Shown here one piece after another: positions 1 to 7,713 of a stretch of DNA of 18,728 nucleotides. This stretch comes from an uncultured bacterium (lineage in GTDB: Bacteria > Verrucomicrobiota > Lentisphaeria > Victivallales > UBA1829): positions 1-18,728 of the forward strand of contig URNE01000006.1 in the NCBI GenBank assembly GCA_900549045.1, read 5' to 3'. The translations under genes and the position numbers were made by a program. Each line of letters starts with the position of its first letter. The first letter of the stretch is position 1. The notes under the pieces are model-generated. The model ran no database searches and had not been told where the DNA came from. It worked only from the letters and a program-made list of their open reading frames with translations.

Positions 1-1
1 G

Positions 2-430
2 CTGATAAAAAAATCAGCAGATGATGGTTATTCTGACGCTCAAGCAGAAGTTGCAGTTATGCTTTTGAAAGGTATAGGTATTGAATCTGATCAATCTTTG
101 GCGCTGGATTATCTGAACAAGGCTGTAATCAACAGCAATCTGACAGCCAAAGCTTATTTAGCATCATATTACCTGGGACAGAAAAAAGACTTATCCAAAG
201 GTCTCGCGTTAGCTCAAGAGGCAAGTAATGCAGGAAACAGAGCTGGTCAATACACATTGGCAATGGCTTATGAAAAAGGTGTTGGAATTGGCAAGAATGA
301 CAAAAAAGCACTTAGGTTGTATCAATTGGCCGCAGATCAAGGACTTCAAGATGCAAAAGAACGGCTTGCATGGTTAAAAGAGTCTTTGAACATACCGCAA
401 GAACAGTATATTGAAGATGAAAGCAACTAG
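2..430 (+). CDS. Sel1-like repeat protein, 3' part (5' end outside window)
   Basis: The reading frame is open from base 2 and enters from outside the window, so the ATG at 59 is probably internal; 142 residues are visible before the TAG at 428-430. The protein is built of Sel1-type (TPR-like) alpha-hairpin repeats of about 36 residues, seen as A-x-Y-L-A-S-Y-Y-L-G, A-G-Q-Y-T-L-A-M-A-Y-E-K-G-V-G and A-L-R-L-Y-Q-L-A-A-D-Q-G. Such repeats form solenoids for protein-protein contacts and do not predict a specific partner. The visible C-terminus is acidic and lacks a membrane segment. Base use differs sharply from everything downstream: 45 of the first 120 bases are G or C, and AT-ending codons dominate. 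This suggests a different origin from the sugar genes. The stop codon overlaps the ribosome-binding site of the LysR gene, so the two may share a transcript. Confidence 0.85.
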   Translation: MIKKSADDGYSDAQAEVAVMLLKGIGIESDQSLALDYLNKAVINSNLTAKAYLASYYLGQKKDLSKGLALAQEASNAGNRAGQYTLAMAYEKGVGIGKNDKKALRLYQLAADQGLQDAKERLAWLKESLNIPQEQYIEDESN

Positions 431-434
431 GAGG
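429..434 (+). promoter_or_regulatory. Ribosome-binding site deciding the LysR start
   Basis: AGGAGG lies 9 bases before the ATG at 444 and shares two bases with the stop codon of the Sel1 gene. It places the LysR start at 444; the in-frame ATG at 411 would lie upstream of the site, inside the Sel1 gene. Confidence 0.85.
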
Positions 435-443
435 AATTTGCAA

Positions 444-1358
444 ATGGAAATACGGGTTCTGCGCTATTTCCTCGCGGTCGCGCGCGAAGGGACGATTGTC
501 CGCGCCGCAAATTTTCTTCATGTCACACAGCCGACTCTCTCCAGACAGCTTCAGGATCTGGAAGATGAGCTCGGACAGAAGCTCTTCATACGGAGCAACC
601 GGAACATCACCCTCACTCCGGAAGGCATGTTCCTGCGGCGGCGCGCGGAAGAAATCATGGAAATGGTCAACAAAACTGAAACCGATTTCAGCGTCATGGG
701 CGAAAGCGTGCGCGGAAAAGTCTACATCGGCGGAGGCGAAAGCGACGCCATGCGGCTCATTGCCGACGTCATTCACTCCATGCGGCAGGAATACCCGGAA
801 GTGCGCTGTCACATCTTCAGCGGAAACGCAGCGGACGTCATGGAGCGGCTCGACAAAGGAATTCTGGATTTCGGCGTGCTCATTCACCCCGTCGACATTT
901 CCAAATACGACTCCATCACGCTTCCGGCGAAAAACCTGTGGGGCGTGATCATGCGGAAGGATTCTCCGCTCGCGGCGAAGAAACACGTCGAGCCGGGCGA
1001 CCTTGTGAATCTTCCGCTGATCTGTTCCCGCATGGACGACTCCGGGCCGAGCCGGAATCCGTTTGCCGCCTGGTTCGGCGCGGGATTTGAAAAGCTGAAC
1101 GTCGTGGCCACATACAATCTCATCTACAATGCCGCGCTGATGGTGGATGCGGGTATCGGCTATGCCCTTTCGCTGAATCATCTGTCCAATATCGATTCGC
1201 GGAGCTCACTCTGCTTCCGTCCGCTGCAGCCGCGGCTGGAATCGGGACTCTCGATCGTCTGGAAGAAGTACCAGGTTTTCAACAAGGCCGCCGAAGTTTT
1301 CAAGAACCGGATCGAAGAAAATTTCGCCGCGGATCAATGCGGTCTGAGAACGCCGTAA
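444..1358 (+). CDS. LysR-family transcriptional regulator
   Basis: This 304-residue protein has the usual LysR length and layout. The N-terminal winged helix-turn-helix spans about residues 1-60 (MEIRVLRYFLAVAREG, then AANFLHVTQPTLSRQLQDLEDELGQKLF in outline) and is followed by a linker helix and a periplasmic-binding-protein-like effector domain from about residue 90. LysR proteins usually bind a small metabolite and activate a divergent or nearby gene. Here no divergent partner exists: the Sel1 gene lies immediately upstream on the same strand and the glycoside hydrolase operon converges from the other side. The last 25 bases overlap the 3' end of that hydrolase gene on the opposite strand. 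The start at 444 is chosen because of the AGGAGG at 429-434. The effector and target are unknown. Confidence 0.92.
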   Translation: MEIRVLRYFLAVAREGTIVRAANFLHVTQPTLSRQLQDLEDELGQKLFIRSNRNITLTPEGMFLRRRAEEIMEMVNKTETDFSVMGESVRGKVYIGGGESDAMRLIADVIHSMRQEYPEVRCHIFSGNAADVMERLDKGILDFGVLIHPVDISKYDSITLPAKNLWGVIMRKDSPLAAKKHVEPGDLVNLPLICSRMDDSGPSRNPFAAWFGAGFEKLNVVATYNLIYNAALMVDAGIGYALSLNHLSNIDSRSSLCFRPLQPRLESGLSIVWKKYQVFNKAAEVFKNRIEENFAADQCGLRTP

Positions 1359-4300
1359 CGGACCGGGTCCTTGTCGCCGTCTCCGATGCCGTGCGCCCAG
1401 CGCAGATAGCCCGCGCGCTTCGTTCCGTCGTGTTCGTTCACAACCAGCGAGAAATGCAGCGGCATGTTCTTCCGGAACGAGAGCGGATAGAGCTCGGAAA
1501 GTTTCATCCGGAGAAGATAGCGTTTGCCGCCGGGAATATCGACGACGCGCAGGACGGCGTTCGGCTCCGGCACAAGATTCGTCGCGGGAGTGTAGACAGA
1601 GGGAAGATCGCCATCCGTTGCAGGAGCGAACTCCTTGTAGACTTCGGGTCCGGTCGTCGTGAGCCCAGCCTGAAACTCAACCCGCATATCGGCATAGCCC
1701 TTGTTTTCGCAATCAAATGCGAACTGAATGCTGTCGCCGTCAAACAGTTTTTCCCCGTGCCGCTTCTGACAGAACAGCGGATCACGGACATCGACAGCCA
1801 GCTGCATTGAATCACCGGAGATATGCAGCGCGAATTTCGCGCGGTTCCCGCCGACACTCCCGAATGTGCGCCAATCGGAATCCACCCAGCGCGCATTCCG
1901 CTCCAGAAACGTTCCGTCCTTCCGGATCAGCGGAAGCGTGCCGTAAACGCCGTGCGGTCCGCTCGGTTTCAGCGCGGGACGGTTCGGGATGAGAACTCCT
2001 GCGTCTTTTTTCAATCCGGGCAGTTTCGCCGGATCGAAATTGCGCAGATAATAAAAAGTTTCCGGTTCGATTCTCCAGTCGAGGAGAGAAACGGGTCTTC
2101 CCTCCCAGTCGCAAATCGAACTTCCGGAAGTCAGCGCCCCGGAGACAGCCCCAGGCGCCAATGCCTCCTTCTCATCGTGCCAGAGCAGCAGAACATTTCC
2201 GTCCGGAACCGCAAATGCGATTGTTTTAATTTTTCCGGACACGTCTTCCCCGAGGAACTCTTTGCCGTCCGGAAGCTCCGCGGCGGCGTGCTGAAGAATC
2301 AAGGCCGGATAGCGGACCGAGACGAACGGAACCGGATCGAAAAATCCGGAAGCCTGCGGCAGCGCGTCCCCCATCTCCTTTTTGAACGCGAGCGACTCGA
2401 TGCGTCCGTATCCGAGCGTGCAGAACGCCGTAATCTCCCGGAGTCCCGACTTGAGCTGACGCAGCAGATCCAGCATCATAACTTTCGCAAGCTCCCGTCC
2501 GCCGGACTTGTGATTCGGCGGAGCGCTCCGCGGCTGAACCAGAATCGAATGCCATTCGCTTGTGCTGACAACCGGAGTCTTCCGGTTGAGCCGCCGTGTA
2601 ATCTCCCGGAAACTCTCCGGTTTGTAATCGCGTCCGTGCAGCGGCAGAACATCAAAATAATCGGTAATGTTCCGCTTCACGACTTCCTCGTAAAAAGGAA
2701 GATAACGCTGTCCGATTCCGCCCATCCAGATTTCCGCGTCCGGCTGTTCCTTCCGGATCACTTCGCTTCCGGCTTTCATCAGATCGACAAATTTTTCCGG
2801 CGTATCGTTCCAGAAAATGCTGAAGCCTTTGAAATGCGGTTCGTTCCACAGTTCGTACTTGTTCACCCGGTCGCGATAGTGATGAACGAATGCGGTGAGA
2901 AAATCTTTCCAGTCCTGCATTTTCGCCGGAGCGAAGGTGGAATACATCGGCAGCCAGCCGTACTGCATACGGACGTCATCCGGATGAGAAGACGCCCAGC
3001 GCGCCGTTCCGCAGATGCTGAACAGGATTCCGAGTTTATCCGCGACCGCGCGGTCGACCAGCGGATCGGCGAACCAGTTGAATTTGCCTTTTTCCGGTTC
3101 GAAATCTCCCCACATGCAGCCGTGCAGACGCACAAAGCCGGATCCGAAAAGTTTCGCGAGGTCATATTCCAGATCGTTGATTCCCTTCTCCTGATTGAGT
3201 TTTCCCGCGCTGATTGCGAAACCGAGCCAGCGCGTTTTCTGCGTTCCGCGTGCGGCGGATGAGACTGCAACCGGAATAAAATCCTGCGTAAAAATCCGGT
3301 ACTGATTCGTCTGCCAGATTCCATCCTTGTAATCCTCTCGCACGGGTTGCTTCGTTCCGTCCGCAAAAAGAGCCGTCAGATAAATCCGGTGGAAACCGGG
3401 TTCCGGAGGCGTCCAGAGCATCCCCTCTTTCCGCAAAGTTGCGGCGGAACAGCGGAAAGAGCCAACCGTTCGGCCGCGATCGTTCTCCACTCGGGCCTCC
3501 ACGCTCTCCAGATTTGACGGAACGGAACCTTTCACAAGAAGACGGACAGGCTCGCCTTTGAAATACCATCCGCCGAGCCGATCCGGACGCAGACGCAGAA
3601 CATTTCCAATGGAACGCGGGACGCCAATCCGGATCCGGTCGAAGAAGAGCGTTCCGCTACCCCGTTTTCCTGAACTGGCGAGAGTTATCCGGTAATATGC
3701 CGCGGATGCCGGAATTTCCGATGTGGGAAGAAGCATTCCGAACTCCGAAAATTTCTCAGAAAGCTCCGGAAGAGGAATCTGACGTGTAAGCACCGTTTTT
3801 TTACTCCGGTCCGCCAGCGACAGGAACACAACCGGGCGGTTGTTCCGGTAATCCGCCGAGCGGCGGACCGCTCCTTTGACGACCACCGGACGCCCCGGAG
3901 TCAGCACGTGCCAGTCCACATGCCAGCCCGCCGTCCCGTTCGAAACGGCGGGAACCGCAAGGGCATGCTCCGTCCCCGCCGGGCTCCCGACGAGTCCGCC
4001 GCGCAGAGAATCGGTGTTTCCGTCATAGTTGACGAACTCCCATCCGGCCGGCTGAACACGGGTCCGGATGCCGTCGACGAATTTTCCCCAGCGGAACTCT
4101 TCGGAAAACATCTCCGTCAGATTCTCATCATCCGGAAGCTTCCCCGACGCCTTCCCCTGCGTCAGCTTCAAAACGGGACTCTTCTCCTGTTTGACAAGTT
4201 CCATGCTCCGGATTTCAAACCCGCCCTTCTGATTCCAACCGAACAGAACGATTGCAACTTTCCGGCAGCCCGCAGGCGTGGTGAAAACACCGGAAAGGAC

Positions 4301-4609
4301 CTGCGGTTTTTCCTCAAGAATCGCACCGGGAAGAAAATCGAAACGCTGTTTCGGATATCCCGGGGCGTTGACCATGCCGATCAAAGTGACATTTCCCGAG
4401 ACAGTCAGGTTCACGCGGTAAGCCGTCGCAGGTTCCACGGGATGATTGACCAGAGTCACGCCCACGCCGCGGTTTCCCGATCCGTCAACCGCCACGGCAA
4501 GCGCGCCGTTCCGGAAGGAAAGCTCCGCCCGGTTCCACGGACGCAGCAGATTCAGATCCAGAGCGGAAAGCATCGTGCAGCAAAGCAAAAGAAAAACTGT
4601 TTTATACAT
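1334..4609 (-). CDS. Secreted clan-A glycoside hydrolase with N-terminal beta-sandwich domains and CBM9-like C-terminus
   Basis: The product has 1091 residues. A signal peptide occupies about residues 1-16 (MYKTVFLLLCCTMLSA); the cysteines do not form a good lipobox. Two beta-sandwich, carbohydrate-binding-like regions follow (roughly 20-140 and 165-335, the second ending LFFDRIRIGV), then an Ig-like stretch (about 340-430). A TIM barrel at about 455-860 has W588-N-E590-P-H, typical of the clan-A acid/base glutamate, and S-T-S-E685-W, the likely nucleophile. The C-terminal 180 residues resemble CBM9/DOMON-like sugar-binding domains (DSDWRTFG, DGDSIQFAFD, RMKLSEL). The barrel resembles GH39/GH5-type retaining enzymes, but I cannot fix the family or the substrate. 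AAGGAG precedes the ATG, and the gene starts 26 bp after the pseudopilin-like gene, so it is probably the last gene of the operon. It acts outside the cytoplasm. Confidence 0.85.
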   Translation of the reverse strand: MYKTVFLLLCCTMLSALDLNLLRPWNRAELSFRNGALAVAVDGSGNRGVGVTLVNHPVEPATAYRVNLTVSGNVTLIGMVNAPGYPKQRFDFLPGAILEEKPQVLSGVFTTPAGCRKVAIVLFGWNQKGGFEIRSMELVKQEKSPVLKLTQGKASGKLPDDENLTEMFSEEFRWGKFVDGIRTRVQPAGWEFVNYDGNTDSLRGGLVGSPAGTEHALAVPAVSNGTAGWHVDWHVLTPGRPVVVKGAVRRSADYRNNRPVVFLSLADRSKKTVLTRQIPLPELSEKFSEFGMLLPTSEIPASAAYYRITLASSGKRGSGTLFFDRIRIGVPRSIGNVLRLRPDRLGGWYFKGEPVRLLVKGSVPSNLESVEARVENDRGRTVGSFRCSAATLRKEGMLWTPPEPGFHRIYLTALFADGTKQPVREDYKDGIWQTNQYRIFTQDFIPVAVSSAARGTQKTRWLGFAISAGKLNQEKGINDLEYDLAKLFGSGFVRLHGCMWGDFEPEKGKFNWFADPLVDRAVADKLGILFSICGTARWASSHPDDVRMQYGWLPMYSTFAPAKMQDWKDFLTAFVHHYRDRVNKYELWNEPHFKGFSIFWNDTPEKFVDLMKAGSEVIRKEQPDAEIWMGGIGQRYLPFYEEVVKRNITDYFDVLPLHGRDYKPESFREITRRLNRKTPVVSTSEWHSILVQPRSAPPNHKSGGRELAKVMMLDLLRQLKSGLREITAFCTLGYGRIESLAFKKEMGDALPQASGFFDPVPFVSVRYPALILQHAAAELPDGKEFLGEDVSGKIKTIAFAVPDGNVLLLWHDEKEALAPGAVSGALTSGSSICDWEGRPVSLLDWRIEPETFYYLRNFDPAKLPGLKKDAGVLIPNRPALKPSGPHGVYGTLPLIRKDGTFLERNARWVDSDWRTFGSVGGNRAKFALHISGDSMQLAVDVRDPLFCQKRHGEKLFDGDSIQFAFDCENKGYADMRVEFQAGLTTTGPEVYKEFAPATDGDLPSVYTPATNLVPEPNAVLRVVDIPGGKRYLLRMKLSELYPLSFRKNMPLHFSLVVNEHDGTKRAGYLRWAHGIGDGDKDPVRYGVLRPH

Positions 4610-4635
4610 GCGGCAAATCTCCTTTTCCAGGCGGC

Positions 4636-5514
4636 TCAGGAGCCGATCCCCCAGCTGTTCCAGAAGTTAAGCTGTCCGATGTCATCCGCGCTGGTCCATC
4701 GGAACGGCGGGAAGTCATACGGTGCGCCTTCAACCGCGATTCCGGCGGAACTCACATGCCAGTCCAGATGCAGAATGTTGACACGTCCCGCGTGACGGGC
4801 GTGCGGCATTCCGTAGTTGGTGACGCTCCCGTTTCCGCCGTTGGATTTTGTGTTCGGGTGCCAGCGCCACATGCCGTAACCCTGTTTCGGAGTGTTGGCG
4901 TCGACGGTCGCCGTGGTATCGGTCATGAAGATTTTGCGTGACGGATTTTTTGCCTTCGATGCTTTGCCGGAATGGTGATACGCCTCCGGATACGCGACGG
5001 AAACACCGGTGCTTCCCGTGACAATCGCCTCGTTTACGCCGTAATGCGGATTGAACTCCAGCCAGCCCCAGTTGACGTTCGCGCCGAGGTTGTATTCATG
5101 TCCCGGCATGGCAACCGATGGACAGGTCAGCGACCGCATCGGAAGATATCCTTTGGAATTCGCTCCGGCAAGATCGGCATTCCCCGATCCGGAGGCCGCC
5201 TGCCAGCCGAGAATGACGTCGGTCCACAGAGGCGGCCTCCACGAGTTCCCGAACATCGGAATCAGATAATCGTCGCTGTCGCCCAGATACTGCGCATAGG
5301 CAAGTCCGAGCTGTTTCTGATTGCTGACGCAGGAGATCGCTCTCGACTTCTCCCGAGCCTTGTTCAGAGCCGGCAAAAGCATGCCCGCGAGGATTGCGAT
5401 GACAGCAATTACCACGAGGAGCTCCACAAGCGTAAACCTTGCGAATTTGCGCTTGAAACGGAAAATGTGAAACAGAAAAACGGGAATGGGGCGAGCGCCT
5501 GTTTTTGTTTTCAT
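4636..5514 (-). CDS. Prepilin-type N-terminal cleavage/methylation domain protein (H-X9-D type, pseudopilin-like)
   Basis: The 292-residue protein has a basic leader (residues 1-26, ending KRKFAR), then F27-T-L-V-E31-L-L-V-V-I and a hydrophobic helix to about residue 50. These are the hallmarks of type IV pilin and type II secretion pseudopilins, with Glu at position +5. The sequence RAISCVSNQKQLGLAYAQYLGDSDDYL follows, typical of the DUF1559-like proteins abundant in Lentisphaerota and Planctomycetota. Near the C-terminus, H241 and D251 form the H-X9-D motif, here followed by Trp where Gly is usual. The residue before F27 is Arg, whereas classical prepilin peptidase sites have Gly or Ala. 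The function of this group is not established; surface display, substrate capture or assembly with secreted hydrolases are possibilities. It lies 66 bp after the DUF4434 gene and 26 bp before the secreted hydrolase. The only upstream start is ATG 5514, behind a modest AGGCAGG. Confidence 0.88.
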   Translation of the reverse strand: MKTKTGARPIPVFLFHIFRFKRKFARFTLVELLVVIAVIAILAGMLLPALNKAREKSRAISCVSNQKQLGLAYAQYLGDSDDYLIPMFGNSWRPPLWTDVILGWQAASGSGNADLAGANSKGYLPMRSLTCPSVAMPGHEYNLGANVNWGWLEFNPHYGVNEAIVTGSTGVSVAYPEAYHHSGKASKAKNPSRKIFMTDTTATVDANTPKQGYGMWRWHPNTKSNGGNGSVTNYGMPHARHAGRVNILHLDWHVSSAGIAVEGAPYDFPPFRWTSADDIGQLNFWNSWGIGS

Positions 5515-5580
5515 GGTTCAACCTGCCTTTCGTTTATCTTTTTTGTTTTAAGTCCGGAAAACTTCCGAAACTGGAAACGG

Positions 5581-6525
5581 TTATTCCGTTTTTCTGCTGT
5601 CCAGCCATTCCAGGTAGCGTCTGCGCAGATTCCCGGCGGCAAGATAACAGGAATTCGGACTCATGAAATGGGAGAATTCGAAGGTCATGGCGTGCTCGAT
5701 TCCAGCCTGTTCCGCGGCAAGCAGTTTCAGACGCATCTTCTCCCATTTGATCGGAAGGAAACGGATCGGCATGTCACGGTCGAAGCTCTCCGTATTCGTC
5801 CAGAGCTCGATTCCATGCTTGTCGGCAAGACGCTTGTTGATGCGGAGGACCTCCGGAAGCTCTTCGTAAGTGACGTGTCCATCCTGAAATGCGATGATGT
5901 CCACGAGCCCTGCGATTTCGCTCATGATTTCATCCCACATCCGCTCGTGTGCGCGGAAATCGAGGTCGCGGGCGTTCGGGTCGTTCGGATCCCACGCTTT
6001 CCGTCCCCACATGGCGGGAGAAATCAGAATCGGCAGATTCCCGGAGATTTTTTTGCAATGTTCTCCGTAGCGGCGGAATTCCGCAACAACAGCGGGTTCG
6101 CGATAGAGAATTTCTTTCGCGAGATACCAGCCCGCGAACGCCTTGCGGTGACCGTAGCGTTCCCACGCTTCATCAATCAGTCTGCGCTCCTGATCCCAGC
6201 TGCGCTCAATTTCCTCCGCCGTGTTTTCGCCGTTTTTCCGGCGCGTGTACGTCCCGAAAAAATAGCGCATCCCGTACTTTTCCGCGAGGGAGAGGAACAT
6301 ATCGACCAGATCGACCGGCGGCTCGTGGCATCCCTCCTCCTCCATCAGAATTTTTGAGGGATAAGCGATGAATTTCCGGGCGCCGCAGCGGATCATGACC
6401 ACTGTGTCGATTCCAGTTTCCTTCATCGCGGCGAAATCGCGGTCCCACTCTTCCACACCCCAGTTCTGATGCGGAATGTCGTCGCTGATTTCATCCAGAA
6501 ACGTTGCAGTCAGACGGATACCCAT
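5581..6525 (-). CDS. DUF4434-family TIM-barrel protein, putative glycosidase
   Basis: The 314-residue protein begins L-T-A-T-F-L-D-E-I-S-D-D-I-P-H-Q-N-W and continues with E-W-D-R-D-F-A-A-M-K-E-T-G-I-D-T-V, the opening strand and helix that I recognise from DUF4434 proteins. The fold is a TIM barrel related to glycoside hydrolases, but no reaction is firmly known. Conserved-looking acidic sites include E138 in GWYLAKE, the F-Q-D-G at 213-216 and E246 in WTNTESF; FEFSHFMSPN lies near the last strand at 282-291. No signal peptide is visible, so it should be cytoplasmic. Its ATG lies three bases after the stop of the epimerase gene, and its AAGGAG site sits within the end of that gene, so translation is probably coupled. 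It may process a sugar released by, or supplied to, the epimerase. Confidence 0.75.
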   Translation of the reverse strand: MGIRLTATFLDEISDDIPHQNWGVEEWDRDFAAMKETGIDTVVMIRCGARKFIAYPSKILMEEEGCHEPPVDLVDMFLSLAEKYGMRYFFGTYTRRKNGENTAEEIERSWDQERRLIDEAWERYGHRKAFAGWYLAKEILYREPAVVAEFRRYGEHCKKISGNLPILISPAMWGRKAWDPNDPNARDLDFRAHERMWDEIMSEIAGLVDIIAFQDGHVTYEELPEVLRINKRLADKHGIELWTNTESFDRDMPIRFLPIKWEKMRLKLLAAEQAGIEHAMTFEFSHFMSPNSCYLAAGNLRRRYLEWLDSRKTE

Positions 6526-6528
6526 GTG

Positions 6529-7713
6529 TCATGCTCCTTTCGTTTGCAGTTTCTTCATCTGTTCAAGAGAAAGCAGAAGACAGCGCGGAACATGGAAGAA
6601 CGTTTTCCATTTTCCGCCTTTCAGCGAGTGAGTCGGTTCCCCGGCGCGGTTCAGATATCCGTACCACTCCCCGTATTCCGGATCGCGGAAATGCGAGAAA
6701 CTGTATTCATCCATCTGCAGAAACGCGTCGAGAAACTTCTTCTCTCCGGTCAGCCGCCATGCGTGAAGCATTGCGAGAATCGCCTCGTTATGCGGCCACC
6801 AGAGCTTCATGTCGTACTGCAATTCCATATGCGGCCTGCCGAGAACATCCATGAAATAGAAGAGTCCGCCGTACCGACGGTCCAGCCCGAATTCATACTG
6901 TTCGTATGCGTATTCCGCGGCGCGGGCAATCAGCGATTCATCTCCGGCGGCCTCGCCGCAGCGCATCATGAACCACATGGATTCCAGCCCGTGCCCGGGA
7001 TTGATGAAACGCCCTTCGCAGCTCTCCAGATCAAATGAGCCGTCCGGACGGACGTTTTCGAAAATCACTCTGAATTCCGGATTGCGGAACTTCTCCATGA
7101 CATTGCGGATTGCGGAACGGGTATCCTCCTCAAACCGGTCAGTTCCGAGACAATCCCGCATGACGCAGCCGAGATTGGCGAGAATCATGTAGTTCCCGTG
7201 CGAAAGATAACGTTCCTTGCCCGGCAGCTCCTTCGCATACTTTCCTTTCGGGTTCGGAATGCGGCGCAGATAACTTGCCATTGCCGATTCCGCCTCCGCG
7301 CGGTATTCCGTCTTCCCCGTCGCCTTGTAAAGGGCGGCGGCGCCCATTGCGGCGAAACAGTCGGAGAAGATGCTGAACGGCGCCATTGCGGGCTCGCCCT
7401 TGCGGTTCAGTTCAAAATAGTAACTTCCGTCGGGGAGCCGCCCGTGCGCGTAAAGGAAATCAAATCCCCGCTCCGCAATGTCCAGCCAGTCAGAATGTCC
7501 CTTCCCGTATTCGCTGGCATAAAGCGTGGCAAACATGTAGACGATCCGCCACTGCATCCACATGTATTTGTTGTAATCGTAAACGGAACCGTCGCGATCC
7601 AGACAGGTGAAAAAGCCGCCGTATTCGCGGTCCTGCGCATGATTCAGCCAGAACGGGACGACATTTTCCAGCAGCTCTTTTTCGTAGCGTTCGATATAAG
7701 GGTTCCAGTTCAT
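6529..7713 (-). CDS. N-acylglucosamine 2-epimerase (AGE) family sugar epimerase/isomerase
   Basis: This 394-residue (alpha/alpha)6-barrel protein belongs to the AGE / renin-binding-protein family, which includes N-acetylglucosamine 2-epimerases, cellobiose 2-epimerases and related aldose-ketose isomerases. Family residues are in place: R56 in MQWRIVYMFATLY, H241 and E244 in NPGHGLESMW, H308 in LWWPHNEA and H374 in KWKTFFHVPR. The two histidines H241 and H374 correspond to the catalytic pair of the family. The length of about 390-400 residues is normal. No signal peptide is present, so the enzyme is cytoplasmic. The start ATG shares four bases (ATGA) with the stop of the LacI gene and is preceded by GGGAGG, indicating translational coupling. 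The exact substrate cannot be read from sequence alone. The operon context suggests an unusual hexose or uronic-type sugar, or an oligosaccharide end. Confidence 0.88.
   Translation of the reverse strand: MNWNPYIERYEKELLENVVPFWLNHAQDREYGGFFTCLDRDGSVYDYNKYMWMQWRIVYMFATLYASEYGKGHSDWLDIAERGFDFLYAHGRLPDGSYYFELNRKGEPAMAPFSIFSDCFAAMGAAALYKATGKTEYRAEAESAMASYLRRIPNPKGKYAKELPGKERYLSHGNYMILANLGCVMRDCLGTDRFEEDTRSAIRNVMEKFRNPEFRVIFENVRPDGSFDLESCEGRFINPGHGLESMWFMMRCGEAAGDESLIARAAEYAYEQYEFGLDRRYGGLFYFMDVLGRPHMELQYDMKLWWPHNEAILAMLHAWRLTGEKKFLDAFLQMDEYSFSHFRDPEYGEWYGYLNRAGEPTHSLKGGKWKTFFHVPRCLLLSLEQMKKLQTKGA

Noticed and set aside
411..443. Upstream extension of the LysR protein to ATG 411
   Set aside because: AGGAGG at 429-434 points to ATG 444, where the family-typical N-terminus begins.
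1823..3262. 479-codon plus-strand open frame opposite the clan-A hydrolase
   Set aside because: No domain or convincing ribosome-binding site, while the minus-strand frame has signal peptide, catalytic motifs and CBM-like end.
5530..5575. CGGAA/TTCCG hairpin between the DUF4434 and pseudopilin-like genes as a terminator
   Set aside because: The stem is only 5 bp and no T run follows on the minus strand, so termination inside the operon is not supported.
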